From: Phoronis australis
Lineage: Eukaryota > Phoronida > Phoronidae
Assembly (NCBI GenBank): GCA_002633005.1
Contig: NMRA01000103.1
Span: 1-64,000 of the forward strand
Reading direction: 5' to 3'
DNA length: 64,000 bases
Each line of letters begins with the position of its first letter. Positions within the stretch are counted from its first letter, which is position 1. Below, in pieces: positions 21,196 to 33,200 of the stretch. The translations under genes were made by a program, and so were the position numbers. Below the pieces are notes generated by a model, which had not been told where the DNA came from, made no database searches, and was given only the letters and a program-made list of their open reading frames with translations.

Positions 21196-22570
21196 TAAAG
21201 AGGCATGGAACGCGAAATCTCGTAAAAAATAAGTGTTAAGCAATTCCCGACGAAAGTACCATCTTGCAACGTCTAGTACATAGCAATTCACTTTCCCCTG
21301 TGAGCAAATTTCCTGAAAAAATCACAAAACTCGCGATTTTTGAAATAAGTTGCGAAGGAAGATACCACAGAATTTCAAATCTCCCACCCACTAATGATAA
21401 ATGTGCGCATGCGCTCCCAGTCAGTTGCTTGAAGTCATTTGAGGCCAAAAGTCACATTTTCCATACAAGGGAAATGTGCTACGTTTATGTCCTGCCATAC
21501 CAAATAAGGAGACGTGCTTTGCCATGAGGAAGAAAAATCGACGAGGTAACGAGCAGTTCAGATATTTTTTTTTGGAAAGGAAATGCTTTGGTTTCATCAG
21601 AAATTAAAAATTTTTACGAACAAACACTATAAATACCTGGTGAGCAGGTTGGATTATGTTCAGTGACAGAAAACCACTTTCAGTACTGCAATTTAGTCTG
21701 TTTATCGCGTTCCAAGCCTCTTTAAGGTTTTCGGGAAATCAGTTTTCAAAGTCGTAAACCAAGGAAAATACGAGTAACAAGGTCCTAAACTAATGTACAC
21801 TCAGCCTATGAACAATAGAAATAAAAACATGCCATGGTATTGTTTATACTTGTATTATCTTAAAAGATCATATGAGTATAAAACAAAAGCACCGTAACAT
21901 CGACTAGGCGTCCATTTTCAGTTGATGCAACACAAACGGCAAGCTACAAATGGTGAATGAATTTTTTCAAGCCTTGCCACATGGTGAGAAGCAGATGACA
22001 AAATCCGTTGGTATACACCCTCTATGCTAACAATTACAAATTTAAAAATGAAAAACCATGTAGAGAATAGATCAAACATAGGGAAGTTTTGCCTCGACTT
22101 TGTCACAGTTAAGGGGAGAAACTGCATGCGTACGAAAGACACTAGGTGGACGAATGTGGGAACAGTTATGATAATCAAACCAAAAATATCACTCGTACGG
22201 GGAACAGTATTCGAAGTCTTTTGGAAAAATGTTGGTGTTGAGGTAAAACCGTTTACACCTTGTCACAAAATATTGAAGTCTACAGAGAGACTGCAATGCA
22301 AACTTCAAATTAAATACACGAGCAGAAAGGTATGATAGCCGCAGGAAGGTAATGTAAAAATTATTGAGGGGGAGGGTGGGGGGTACAAACCAATTCGACC
22401 TCACCAACGTACCTCCTTCCTATCGACACCCCCCCGTTCTCTGTATGTCACCATATTTGTACTGATCCCCCACGTCCGCCGCCATAGGTGGGTTGGGGGT
22501 ATACCTGAGATGCACTCATGAGGATTTGAGTAACCGTGAACCAACAAAGTTTCACGGCGAGTGGGCCTAG

Positions 22571-22701
22571 AGCCAGCGCACTGACGGGTAGCTGGGATCC
22601 AACAGTGGATTCGATGAGCTAGAGCTAGTCGCTGGTTAGCTCAGCTATGATTCATTTGAGACAGGGAGCTTAGCTCGTACCTATTCCTCTGCGCTGGCTC
22701 T
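22571..22701. repeat. Inverted-repeat-bounded segment (AGAGCCAGCGCA ends)
   Basis: AGAGCCAGCGCA near 22571 returns as TGCGCTGGCTCT near 22690, bounding about 130 bases. It is a possible miniature element; I found no clear target duplication. Confidence 0.4.
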
Positions 22702-23029
22702 AAGGTCAAGATTCGTTTTATAATGATCAAGTTTCGAGAAAACTTTATTTTATCATAGCCATTCTTCGAAGGAATTTTTGGAAAGGTGAGGTCCCGAGGG
22801 CCCTGGTATGAGTGCCTTTGTGGCCGTTTCAAAATCCCTAATGAAACACAGCCGGTAGTTCGCTTTCTTGTGCCTAGGGAAATACACACTTCATATAGTG
22901 GATGCTTCAGTCCGTGTGTGTAGTATGCACAGGAATGGAAAGCAAATGATTCCGTTTTGAAGAAAATTCATTGCGCAATGCTATTGAAAATTAACAACAT
23001 GAAGGAAGTGCAAAGAGATCCTTTCCAAG

Positions 23030-23760
23030 TTGATGAGCAATAAGTTTAATTTTATTTATTAAGTACATGTACTTAAACTTCTTCGATCTACGGTTTGTGA
23101 AATTAAGTCCAATAATCTATTTCCTAAGTCAATAAACAGTTTATTGTCATTTCAATTGTGAGAAATTTTTAGGACACTTTGTAGAGCTGTCCGACATTCA
23201 TTTCTTTCAGATAGACAAATCAAATCATTTAGTGTACACTGTATTTGGGGATCTGATGATAGATTGAATTTTCCCAGTGTCTGCATGCAACTAAATTCGT
23301 TGAAGCATTGCCATTTCTTAAAAGATTAGCTTTTAGTTGTAAAAAATCATCAGTCATTCGGCTCATTATCCTTGATACGTAAACCAACAATCGAATCCAT
23401 GAGCAATACGTTTACCTTGCTTTAATGACTTTAAAGTCCTTTTTGATCCCCTGTTAGTGACTTTAAACATCGGATCTTGTACCGAAGTTAAAAAGCAATG
23501 CATTTTTGACATTTGAAATGTGAGTAAATTTTTGGGAATTGTCCAAATTTCATCAATTGGTTATTTTAGATAGGCAAGAAGCGTTCGAGTGCACTTTACT
23601 ATTTGGGGATCTGATTATAGTTTTTTTCCATAATCAGACTTCAACTAAATTCACTGAAACATCATCAGTTCTTATAATATTCGCTTCAAAAATCACCTAT
23701 TAACACCTCGGTTTTCGTAGATACATAAACATGTAAACCAGAAACCAACGAATTTGTTTA
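23030..23760. repeat. Diverged tandem duplication (~358-bp shift)
   Basis: ATTTGGGGATCTGATGATAG (about 23243) and ATTTGGGGATCTGATTATAG (about 23601) mark two related halves. Further pairs at the same shift are CAACTAAATTCGTTGAAGCA / CAACTAAATTCACTGAAACA and GTGAGAAATTTTTAGGA / GTGAGTAAATTTTTGGGA. There is no coding signal. Confidence 0.65.
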
Positions 23761-26060
23761 TCAAAACGGAATGTTATAATCTCCGCAGGCATGATCGCAG
23801 ATTTTTGACAGGTAGCCCGAGGAACATGGGACATTCATATTAAGGTGAATTTTTGCTCATTTCCTAGGTACCTATAACGGTTCACGAGTTTAATTTGAAC
23901 TTCAAAAAAAAAACTGCTGAAATATTTGTTTATTATTGCGAGTATTTTGAGTGCCGCACATGTACACGGCGGTCATCACAAATCGTAGCCCACAGTCTTT
24001 TCGACATCCTAGAAACGACCTTCAAGAATAGTAACTATTCTTGTGATACTACTGGGAAAATACAACATAATTTATAACTAACCATCGGAAGTAGCCTTTT
24101 TGTGTAATTCACTGATAGTGATCTTCACGTACTTCAAAATTCCAACTTTTTGATGGTGGTCAATCCCATTGTCTTTTTCAGATTTTTGGTTGTTTGGGTC
24201 GAATGTTTTGATATTGCTGTGCTGTGCACGGTTGCTTTGGGTTTTTGATGAATTTGGAATCTCAACTTCCCCTCGTGAATACTTGGCAGTGTCAGATTTA
24301 CATGTAGAAGGATACCGAACTGCCCCACCGAGAGGGGGCGCCGTCTGAAATGGAACATGTAAGATGAAAGGCTACACATCGCTAAGGTTGGAGAAGAGTG
24401 ACAGTTCATTCCACTATCGGATAACTTTGCAAGAAGTAACTTTCCTCAGCATGAAAGCCTGTTGTACGATTTGACGAAAAACAGGAAAATAGAAATAATC
24501 GATTCCAACATTGAGCCCTCTCTTCGTGAGCGGGCTCTTAAGAATTTGCCAATTAAAACACGAAAAGGGTGGCCACTTGAATGTCATCAATGGTCCTCCT
24601 CAAAAGCTGGGGCCCTAAATATGAAAAGATCTATATTTTCAAAAGTCAGGAAATGCGCAACAATTGATATAATCTGCCAGGCCATCAATTTTCTCAAGTG
24701 ATACACAATTTAGAGAAAGTAAAACACAAAAATAGAGCGACAGTGGTCTTCCTTATCCTTTGATGGAGAAGAGTCTCTGGAAAGTATAATTCCGCATTAA
24801 TGCATTTACAAAACTGTCTTATTGAATTTAAAATCCAGTGAATTAATGTGCTCCGCAAAGCTTCGCTTTACGAATTTCTCGAAATATATGTATAAAGGAT
24901 AAAGTGAACGTTTTCAAGAGCGTTTAGGCGACCTACATGTATGCAGCAAAAATGGAAACCCTAACAACAATATCGTGGAGAGGGCCCTCAAAGGGTAAAC
25001 CATGCACTGATACCGAGTTGTCAAATATTCTCTTGAAATTTCTCTTATCTGTATTCGTAATCTTTCCTTTCTCGCCTGTCTCCGGCCCCAAGCCTATGTC
25101 GTTTGCCATGGTTAACACTGACGCCTGCAAGTTTTTAGAGGCATGGGCCCCCTGCCCCCCTCCCCTCGCTTCCTACGACCCTGCAGCCATTGTACGGTAG
25201 TCAGAACTGAATTGCGCCAAAAGTGTCGGTAGGTGCTATCGCTTTAACACGGTTATGTGGAATAGGTGAAGACCAGCTTACCACAAACTTACAAATTCGG
25301 AGATAATACTCTGGTAGCTACTGTAATTATGTTACTTCTACGCAGGTGCCAGGGTTGGGAAATTAAGACAAGCAGAAACTGATGGCCACGAGGGGGTGCT
25401 GCAGTAGTCGGAATGGCACTGAAATTCATCAAAACGTTCGGTGACAGAGAGCTAACCGAAATTAGTCGCAATAAGATTGTAAAATACTAAAATTAAGAAG
25501 TAAACATGTTGGTGTGATGACTGAACGACGAATGTGTAAATGTTATTTATGCAATTTTCTCTTTTAATAAAAAATCAGAAATGACGCGTTTAAGTTTAAT
25601 TTCAGACACTGTACTATGCAATGTTCTCAAAACGTTGTCAGAATTTCTTTGTAATATTCAACTTTGGCACCAGCGCTTTCAAAATTGGGACCTTTAGGAT
25701 TTTTACGAAAAAAAGTATTAGGCTTTGAAGAAAAAGGAAAACGTAATTCAGAAAACAGTGCAACGTAACTTTTTTGAGATTTTTGAACTGTGTTAAACAG
25801 GCAAACATGCAAGGTCCTCTGCAAACTGAAATACACGGCCAAGCCAATTACAGCCTTCTTCCAACGGAGTTGTTATTCTAGGAGTATTGGGCTATCGAGA
25901 AAATGCTAGAAAAACTTTTTTACAGTACAAGGAAACATGATTTAAAGTACTCAAACGCAGACACGTCAAACGATACGTGGTCTAGTCCTTTCGCGCCACA
26001 TAGTGTCACCGCGACCAAACAGCAAAGGATGTAGGAGCGTGTATTGGATAGAACACCAAT
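23761..26060. other. Non-coding stretch with one stray repeat monomer
   Basis: At 25383-25401 the plus strand reads TGGCCACGAGGGGGTGCTG followed by CAGTAGTCG, an isolated remnant of the CCACTAG monomer family; 24325-24345 (GAGAGGGGGCGCC) may be another. No exon or RNA gene is supported. Confidence 0.4.
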
Positions 26061-26062
26061 GT

Positions 26063-26103
26063 ATGTGTGTGTGTGTGTGTGTGTGCGCGCGCGCGCGTGC
26101 GTG
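26063..26103. repeat. (TG)n(CG)n alternating purine-pyrimidine tract
   Basis: An uninterrupted TG run passes directly into a CG run, the composition most prone to left-handed DNA. Confidence 0.9.
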
Positions 26104-26596
26104 TTAACTAAAAGTTCTCGAGGTGACATACAGAAAAGTCGGGGAAGATGCCTAACAGTTCATAACATTTGGCAATTCAGGGTTCAGTGTCGTCAGACCG
26201 ATAACATTAAAGCTATGTTCCATCCCGTATCCCGTTTAGCTGCCTAAAACGAACATCCAATATGGTTTTTTACTCTAATTAACGTGGTCTCATCAGTTTC
26301 CTTGCCGCGAAATGATTCTATTTTCGTACACGGTTCAATTTCGATTTCGCATCCCCCAAAAACCGTCTTGTCGGTAACGGAACAAAATCCTATCATGGAC
26401 GGTGAAAGATATTATGAAACTGATTTGTGTGTCGGCGGTAAAAGGCCTAATAACATTATCACTTCTGAGCCAGTTAAACGTACACGGTGACTGAAATTCT
26501 GTTTTTAATGCATTGCAGGAACGAACTTAACACCACTGCTCAGAGCATACTGGTAGATTGGTAAAAAGTCAAAATCATTCTACAGACTACCTAGTT

Positions 26597-27030
26597 TTAA
26601 ATATATATATATATATATTTAAGAATTCTATAGTTTTGCAAATGTTTGGCAAATGCAACCTTGTCGATAAGGTCCAACATAGCCTTAATGCTTCTTTTGT
26701 AGAAATGGCCGATGAGGTCGCGACTGTACGCAGGGCTGACAAGTTCATCAAACCAAATGACGTAAACTTCACGGACTATTTCACCGTCAGTGAAAGATGA
26801 ATCCGCATAGGGAGCCGTTGGAAACGAATCGATATTCCAAATGAAAAACACGTCTTTGTCAATTTAAGGAACTTGCTGTGCAAGCCATCAATGAGTTGGC
26901 GCCTATCTGGAGAAAATGGTCACACAGAGACCCCTGGTGCATAGATGACAAAACAGAACAGCTTTTGCACTTTTGTCATTTCTCGATGTTCTTCCAGAAT
27001 GATCCAACCACACCTCCACCTGGCGGATAG
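26597..27030. pseudogene. Possible degenerate coding fragment
   Basis: Two adjacent open blocks have protein-like composition: 26641-26800 (open on both strands) and about 26850-27030 plus, reading ELAVQAINELAPIWRKWSHR and ending in PPPGG and a stop. They are in different frames without a splice junction between them. I recognise no family; it may be a decayed gene or chance. Confidence 0.2.
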
Positions 27031-27211
27031 TTAAAGAACGCAAAATCATGGTTCTCTAATGACTTTATACCAGCAGCAGTATCCCTGTTTGTAAATGTTG
27101 TCAATGAAAATAAATTGTTTAAGTAAACTAATACAAATGATATTTCGTACAACCAGCAAATTGGGGCTTTACTACCAGCTACAATAACTGAACACCATTA
27201 TCTTTTAATTC

Positions 27212-27350
27212 AAAACATGGATGCCTAGCACAGGCCCCCAAAACATGGATGCCTAGCACAGGCCCCAAAACATGGATGCCTAGCAAAGGCCCTCAAAACA
27301 TGGATGCCTAGCACAGGCCCCCAAAACATGGATGCCTAGCACAGGCCCCC
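27212..27350. repeat. ~26-bp minisatellite, five copies
   Basis: The unit AAAACATGGATGCCTAGCAC followed by AGGCCCC repeats five times with one or two base changes. Confidence 0.95.
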
Positions 27351-27753
27351 AAAACACTGTGAATGCCAACAGCTAGGTACATACACAAAAACACAAAACT
27401 ACAATGTTAGTGGCTAGTAACAAAATCCACAAAAACCAGAATTTAATTTAATCACTTACGACAGTAAAAGGACAAAATTAAAAGTTCACTTTTTGCAAGG
27501 AAAGAGATTTATTTTCAGTTTACAGAATTAGAGAAAATTCACGACTTCCTCCGCCCATTCTACTGCTGATTGTACTAGTCCACATCAAAATGCAGTTTCT
27601 AGAATATGGGTTAACAGGCATGATCTCATAACATTATGTACAAATGATCTCATAACATTATGTACAAAAATAATTCAAGGTGTGAATTTTATTTTTGATA
27701 CAGAGCATGGCACTAAAGGTACTGACATAGAAATGTGTTGAAAATGCTACACT

Positions 27754-28020
27754 CTATAGTGCTTTATTCATATACATATATACAGACATTCTACATGTAC
27801 GCACAGACAACTTGATCCATAGGCTCTGCCTGTAGTGCCGTGAATCCAAATGGCACCTTTTAGCTTTGTTTTGATGCCACTGGCCATGGAAATTGCACCA
27901 CCAGTCTACGTACTTATAATGTTGTGTATATCTATACAAACAAACCACAAAGGATATTACACAGATGATGCAAAGTAGCGTTGTCTGGAGGCTGCCATCG
28001 TTTCCCCACTCCTGCACCAT
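27754..28020 (-). CDS. Candidate small membrane protein ORF, unrecognised
   Basis: 88 residues from ATG, with one hydrophobic segment (LLCIICVISFVVCLY, about residues 15-29) and a basic, Trp- and His-rich remainder. No homologue is recognised and no splice or promoter context supports it. It may be chance inside non-coding sequence. Confidence 0.15.
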   Translation of the reverse strand: MVQEWGNDGSLQTTLLCIICVISFVVCLYRYTQHYKYVDWWCNFHGQWHQNKAKRCHLDSRHYRQSLWIKLSVRTCRMSVYMYMNKAL

Positions 28021-28969
28021 CTATTGTTCACAACAATAACCAATGCAATGCAGAATTGATATTATCAATGCCAGAAAGAGTTATTGTCATGTAGCTCCTT
28101 GTTCACAACCCTCTTTAATTCCTTTAAATACATCAACATATTGCCAATTTCAAATATGGCGTTAACATGGTGAAATACGCCTTGTCACTAGATGTCGATA
28201 GTGACCTAGTGGCATTCCACATTCCTGTATGGCATGCAGTTCGGTATTTTCCAGACATGTTATTAGTAAGTTCTTTGCAATCACCAGGCCGTCAATTGTC
28301 ACTACTGAGCACGATCAACAGGGTGTCAATTGCCCCACTAACTACAGTGGAATTGTCAAATGAGTCGCACAACTTCTCAAAATGTCCCTGGGTGAAAGAA
28401 ATCGTGTTTCAACTTGACCCGTGTTGAATGCAAGAATTAGAAACTGGGTCAAGCAAAAGATGCTTTTGTGCTCTCACAACAGTAAAGAGTTGCATGTAGG
28501 ATGAATCCTGTTGATCAAAAAAATTATAGGAATGACACACACTATACTCTTGACAGGTGAAAAACAATGTCAACACCTGTCCAGTGAAACACCTGACTGA
28601 GCCATATAGCTATGCAACTCCAAATTAACTCCTACAACAGTTTGGAGCTACAACCTCACTCTCATAGAACAAACATGATATTAGCTTGGCTTCATTCTCA
28701 AGACCATAATAGGCCATGTTTCACCAGCCAACATGAGCTGCAAGACCTAAGTAGTTCTGTTGATCACCACCAGGTAGTGCATTGTTCTGCAGCAGCCTGG
28801 GGACAGTTCTGCAATGAAGAATGGAAAAAACCGTAATTGACGACGTCAATTATTCACACTTCAATTTGTCTTACATCACTCTTTGGATATTTACAGAATT
28901 TACGTCTTATTTTGCTCACTTTCTTGCAGAGAAAAGGCCGGGGACACACATATGGTATTTCACTTTGTT

Positions 28970-29956
28970 AAATATATTTATGTGAGCATATGGACCCGCC
29001 TTACTCCTTTTCCCCCTCATCTTGGTCTATTCCATTAATCCCTTGCGTAGGACTACACGTCGTTTTTCCAGCGTTCGCATTGGTCTGTTGTTATCACGTG
29101 CCTCGAGTTTGGTAAGCTCTGGGCTCTTATAAGCTGATGATTGTCACGCCTTTTTCTTTATTATTGTAACCTCGCTTTCAGTTCACTTTGTTCCGGCCAC
29201 ATTGTTGTAAGTTAAAAACTCATTCAATTTTCTCCTGCACCATCAAGCCCCTCACGGCAAGCTTTTTTTTCCTGTTCTCTCCGATGCCTATTCATTGTGC
29301 TTGTCTTGGTTCATCCTACTTCCGGTGGCTGGGCCATTTTGCCCAGTCTCCCCCGACACATTTTACTCTTGGGTTCGATCCCCTTCATGTCCCGTCTCAT
29401 AACCCCTTTGTGCCCTCTGTGTCAGAAGTGCTTTGCGGCAATGTTTGCCTGCCTAGCACTGTGTGTATTGTGCTCCCACCCCCTTTGTGCCCTCTTGTCT
29501 GAGGCGCTTCGGCACNNNNNNNNNNNNNNNNNNNNTCCTTCCTCGTATATTACGTCACTACACCTTTAGCGCCCTCTGTTGTCACATGTCACCCCCCCAT
29601 TCACGTAACCGTTCATTTTCAGTTGCGTTTTTAATTTCGTTATCTGTCACTTATGACCTGTGCCCCTTTTCGATACCTTATTCCCCCTTTCGAGGTTTCT
29701 GACCTCATTCTCCTACCCCTACCCACGGGGCCCTTCCGCCCATAGCCTGTGGCCCGCCGATGGGCATGAGCTGTCTTACTACATCTCTTGTGGCACTTTT
29801 TATTGCCCATCTTACCAGAGATTACCTATTATACTTATTTACCTGTATTCATTTTATTGTAATTGTACTAGTCATAATAAATGACCTGATATCGCATACC
29901 TCGGTCTCCTTTTCATCTCTGGTAACGAGCTTGTGACGCACGTATCATTTATCTAT
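28970..29956 (+). mobile_element. Possible solo LTR or LTR fragment
   Basis: The 3-prime ~90 bases match the copy at 6108-6205, with an AATAAA-type signal at 29876 and a conserved tail GGTCTCCTTTTCATC. The body is C/T-rich and has a TATA-like CTTATAAGC at about 29127. No retrotransposon coding region adjoins it, so a solo LTR is possible. It contains a 20-base N run at 29516-29535. The 5-prime boundary is a guess. Confidence 0.35.
29516..29535. other. Assembly gap (20 N)
   Basis: A run of 20 N inside the LTR-like segment. Confidence 0.99.
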
Positions 29957-30178
29957 TATTCGGGACATATGTCAATCATAAATTGTGAATTGTTTTAAAG
30001 AGATCAAAGATGAGTGTCATTTTCTTTGTCGTAATGAAATGCTGCAAATCCATAGACAATGTACATTGTACAATGCACAATGCAAGTTTCAAAAAATTAG
30101 TTCATCAAATTATACACACAATAAAACACAATCAAGGCTTCAAATCCAAACATGGTCCTTCAAGCTGATGAGAAAGAA

Positions 30179-30292
30179 TTACCTCATGTCCGCATTATTT
30201 GGTGACGGTGTCACAGAGAGGGTGTCAACTTGTGGTACTGATACAGTGATAGCGCGTCTGGTCAGGGTGCTTCCTGATTGTGTAGGCGTTAC
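30179..30292 (-). CDS. SPICE1: SPICE1 terminal exon n
   Basis: Acceptor CCTACCTTTTCAG; 37 codons and TAA. It reads VTPTQSGSTLTRRAITVSVP and ends SPNNADMR. The SVPQVDTL-like element before the stop fits the family tail. No clear poly(A) signal for this strand is seen close downstream. Confidence 0.8.
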   Translation of the reverse strand, partial: VTPTQSGSTLTRRAITVSVPQVDTLSVTPSPNNADMR

Positions 30293-33200
30293 CTGAAAAG
30301 GTAGGAACTGATTTAGCATCTCTGTCAATTGTTCGTGAAATTAAGCTTCTTCTGCTGCAGTTTTGTTCCCATTACAGGAAGAGAAATCATCAAATTTACT
30401 TTTCACGAATCAGTTACATTCTCTTCAAAACATCACAATGAAGCCTAGAACTAATCCTCAGCGCCATGTCACTCCAGGAAACAAACAAAGGTTATCTGCG
30501 CAATGAGTAAGTAACCGCATGTCTCACATTTTAAAACAGTGAATTGTTTAGCCCTTGCAATATCCTATAAGTGCACCTGGGTGTGCTTTCAGAAAAAAAC
30601 ATACAGAAATGAAAAATACAAAACAAGACTTGTGTTCAATTTCAAACTTTCTATCACTGAATGAAAGTTATTAAGAATGGACAAAAACATATAAGACCGA
30701 GTTAAGTTAACCCTGTAGCTCACCCACCCACCCCTGCTTATCAATGAAGCATTGGCACGTGCATTGTACTCTTGCCATAACGGCTTTAACAGCAAAATTA
30801 GGTCCAACAACTATTAGTGTGGCAGAATTATAATTACAGAATGGCCTGGCCAACTTTCCTGGTATTAGCAAACCAGCTAGCTTTACGAAGACTATGGTCA
30901 AAATATTTAGTAATAATACAGCTTTGTACCAAGGCTATCCTGGTATATCCCCTACAGCATTGGTCATAAGAGAAGACTAGGTGGTTTTAATTGAGTATTT
31001 TGCAGACACAAACAAGTGCTGATACACTGGGTAAGTTTCTAGATATAATTATGGCATATTTGTGGAAATTTTCATGCATTTGTTCATATAAATTTATTGC
31101 TGTGCCATGTGCTTTTTTTGCTAGTTTTTCATTACAGTTATCGGCATCAGCACTAAGTGTTGTTACATTTATTGTTACAAACACACTTGCCTATAACGCA
31201 GTATGTAAATAGGCAACTCTTTGACCCGCACGGAAATGTATATTGCGAACACTTTTCAGTCTGTTCAGCAAGTCACCAGTGGCCACATCACATGACCTAA
31301 TAAAAATTAGTCAGAAAACACTTCTGCCTCAGCCGGGACTTGAATCTGGGACCTTCTGCTAATTGTGCAGACACTCTAGACCACTGGGCCATCAGGATCA
31401 ATGAGCCATCAGGACCACTGGTCCAATACGGAAAACCAATCAGACTTAGCAGTGGCGTGCTGACCAGACTTAGTAGAGGCATGATAACCAGACTTTTAAA
31501 ACTGTTTGCAAGAGTCAGTACATACCCACTGTTTGTGATGCTTGTCTTTCACAGGTATCTCTGTTGGAACTGTTGGAATGGGTGATATTGATGGAGAGAC
31601 ACGGCTTCTTGACTTTTCCTAAAAATGTGTTGCATAGCGATGTTCTAGTTCAAGTAACATTATTGGTAACAAAAGCAATTTTCTGAAACCAGTCACAGAG
31701 CAGATTCCAACCTTCACATTGCAGTCAAACGGTCAGCAACTAAAAAAACCCACAAACATCAATTTCAGCTACTGGCTCCAGTACGTTTATGAACAGCTTC
31801 ACAAACGAATGTAATAAAGGGTAAGCAAGTTCTGTAATGACACGAATCACTCGTGTCATTACAGAACTAACTTGCTTACGGTAAAAAACAAATCCCCATT
31901 ATTTTTGCTTGTTTCAGGTGTATTAATTTGAAAAAGTGAGCAACATTACTAAAAGTACCACACCACCGACTCAATTTTCAAAAAATGACACCTGGGGATC
32001 TAACGGTCATGTGACCGGAAGTCTGACACCAAATATGCAACAATTACAATGATCAGACAAAATCGGTGGAAATACAACAGCAAACACACGAGTGTCTTAA
32101 AGGGTGACTGAACAGGGTCAGTAACAGTACCAGCGACAGTAACAGTAACAGTCACATTTGGATTTCTACGTCCAAGTCAGGTGCAGTGAATGATGCCACA
32201 TAAATTAAAAATTAATTATAAATTAAACGACAGAGAAGTAGTTCTAGGGATCCTAGGAATTGACCAGAAGATCTTTACCAACTAAAACTGCCAATCAAAT
32301 TGGCAGCAAAAAATTCCAAAAACATGACAATAGGCAGACAGAGTGAAGATGAGCCATGAACTATTGTGATATCAACTTAAGGTATCACACACAGGCCTAT
32401 TTTGATGCCTTGATTTCTCCACAAAATGACACAGTAAATTCTTTCCAAATTAGGACAAAATACGACCGAACAGCGAAACTGTGTTTTATCATTTTGTCCA
32501 TGAAACATATGCAGCATCAAATTTAATGTTTTGCAAGTTCAAGTACAATACCAAGCCCAGTAGCGTGTAGCGGCTTGGTGTTGCCATGGTAATTTGTTTT
32601 CTTGGATGCTCCTCCTTCCGCCCAACATCCTTGTCAAGTAGAGCAGCCACAATGTCAAAAGCCCTTAAAACTAAAGGAGGGCAATTTGGCAACTGTTTTT
32701 CTCAAATATTGGTCAGATTTTAATGTATCCAGCTATCAAATAATGTTTTCAAAAATCCCATAATTCCTTGACTAATTTGAAACAGCTCAATTTAGGAAAA
32801 GTTGACAAATTAATCTCATCAAAGTTGTCATTTAAACACTTTTCTTTCCTTGCAGTGAACGATGTCTAGTGGTGTCTATTGTGACGTGCAAAGTTTGAGA
32901 CATATTTGGAGTGGTTGAACAAGACAGTGATGTATGAAAGATGAAAACACTCCTTTCAATTCACAACGGAATTATACAAAGCTATATTTACCAAGTGAAT
33001 TGCTCTTTGTCGGTCAATAATTTGCTGTAGTTTGTTTTGGGCATCTGAATGTTGTTTGGTAAGCTCGTCTATCTGTTTGGCAAGTTGTTGGCTTTCTGCA
33101 ACAGCCTCGTTTTCACTCACGGAGTGACCAATCGGATCATGATGCCAACTGGCGATACCTTTTGGCCGAGTGGGAAGCTCTGGTTCCTCTGCTGCAGCCT

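Noticed and set aside
24462-24701. 79-residue plus ORF
   Set aside because: Composition is partly protein-like, but there is no family match and no exon boundaries.
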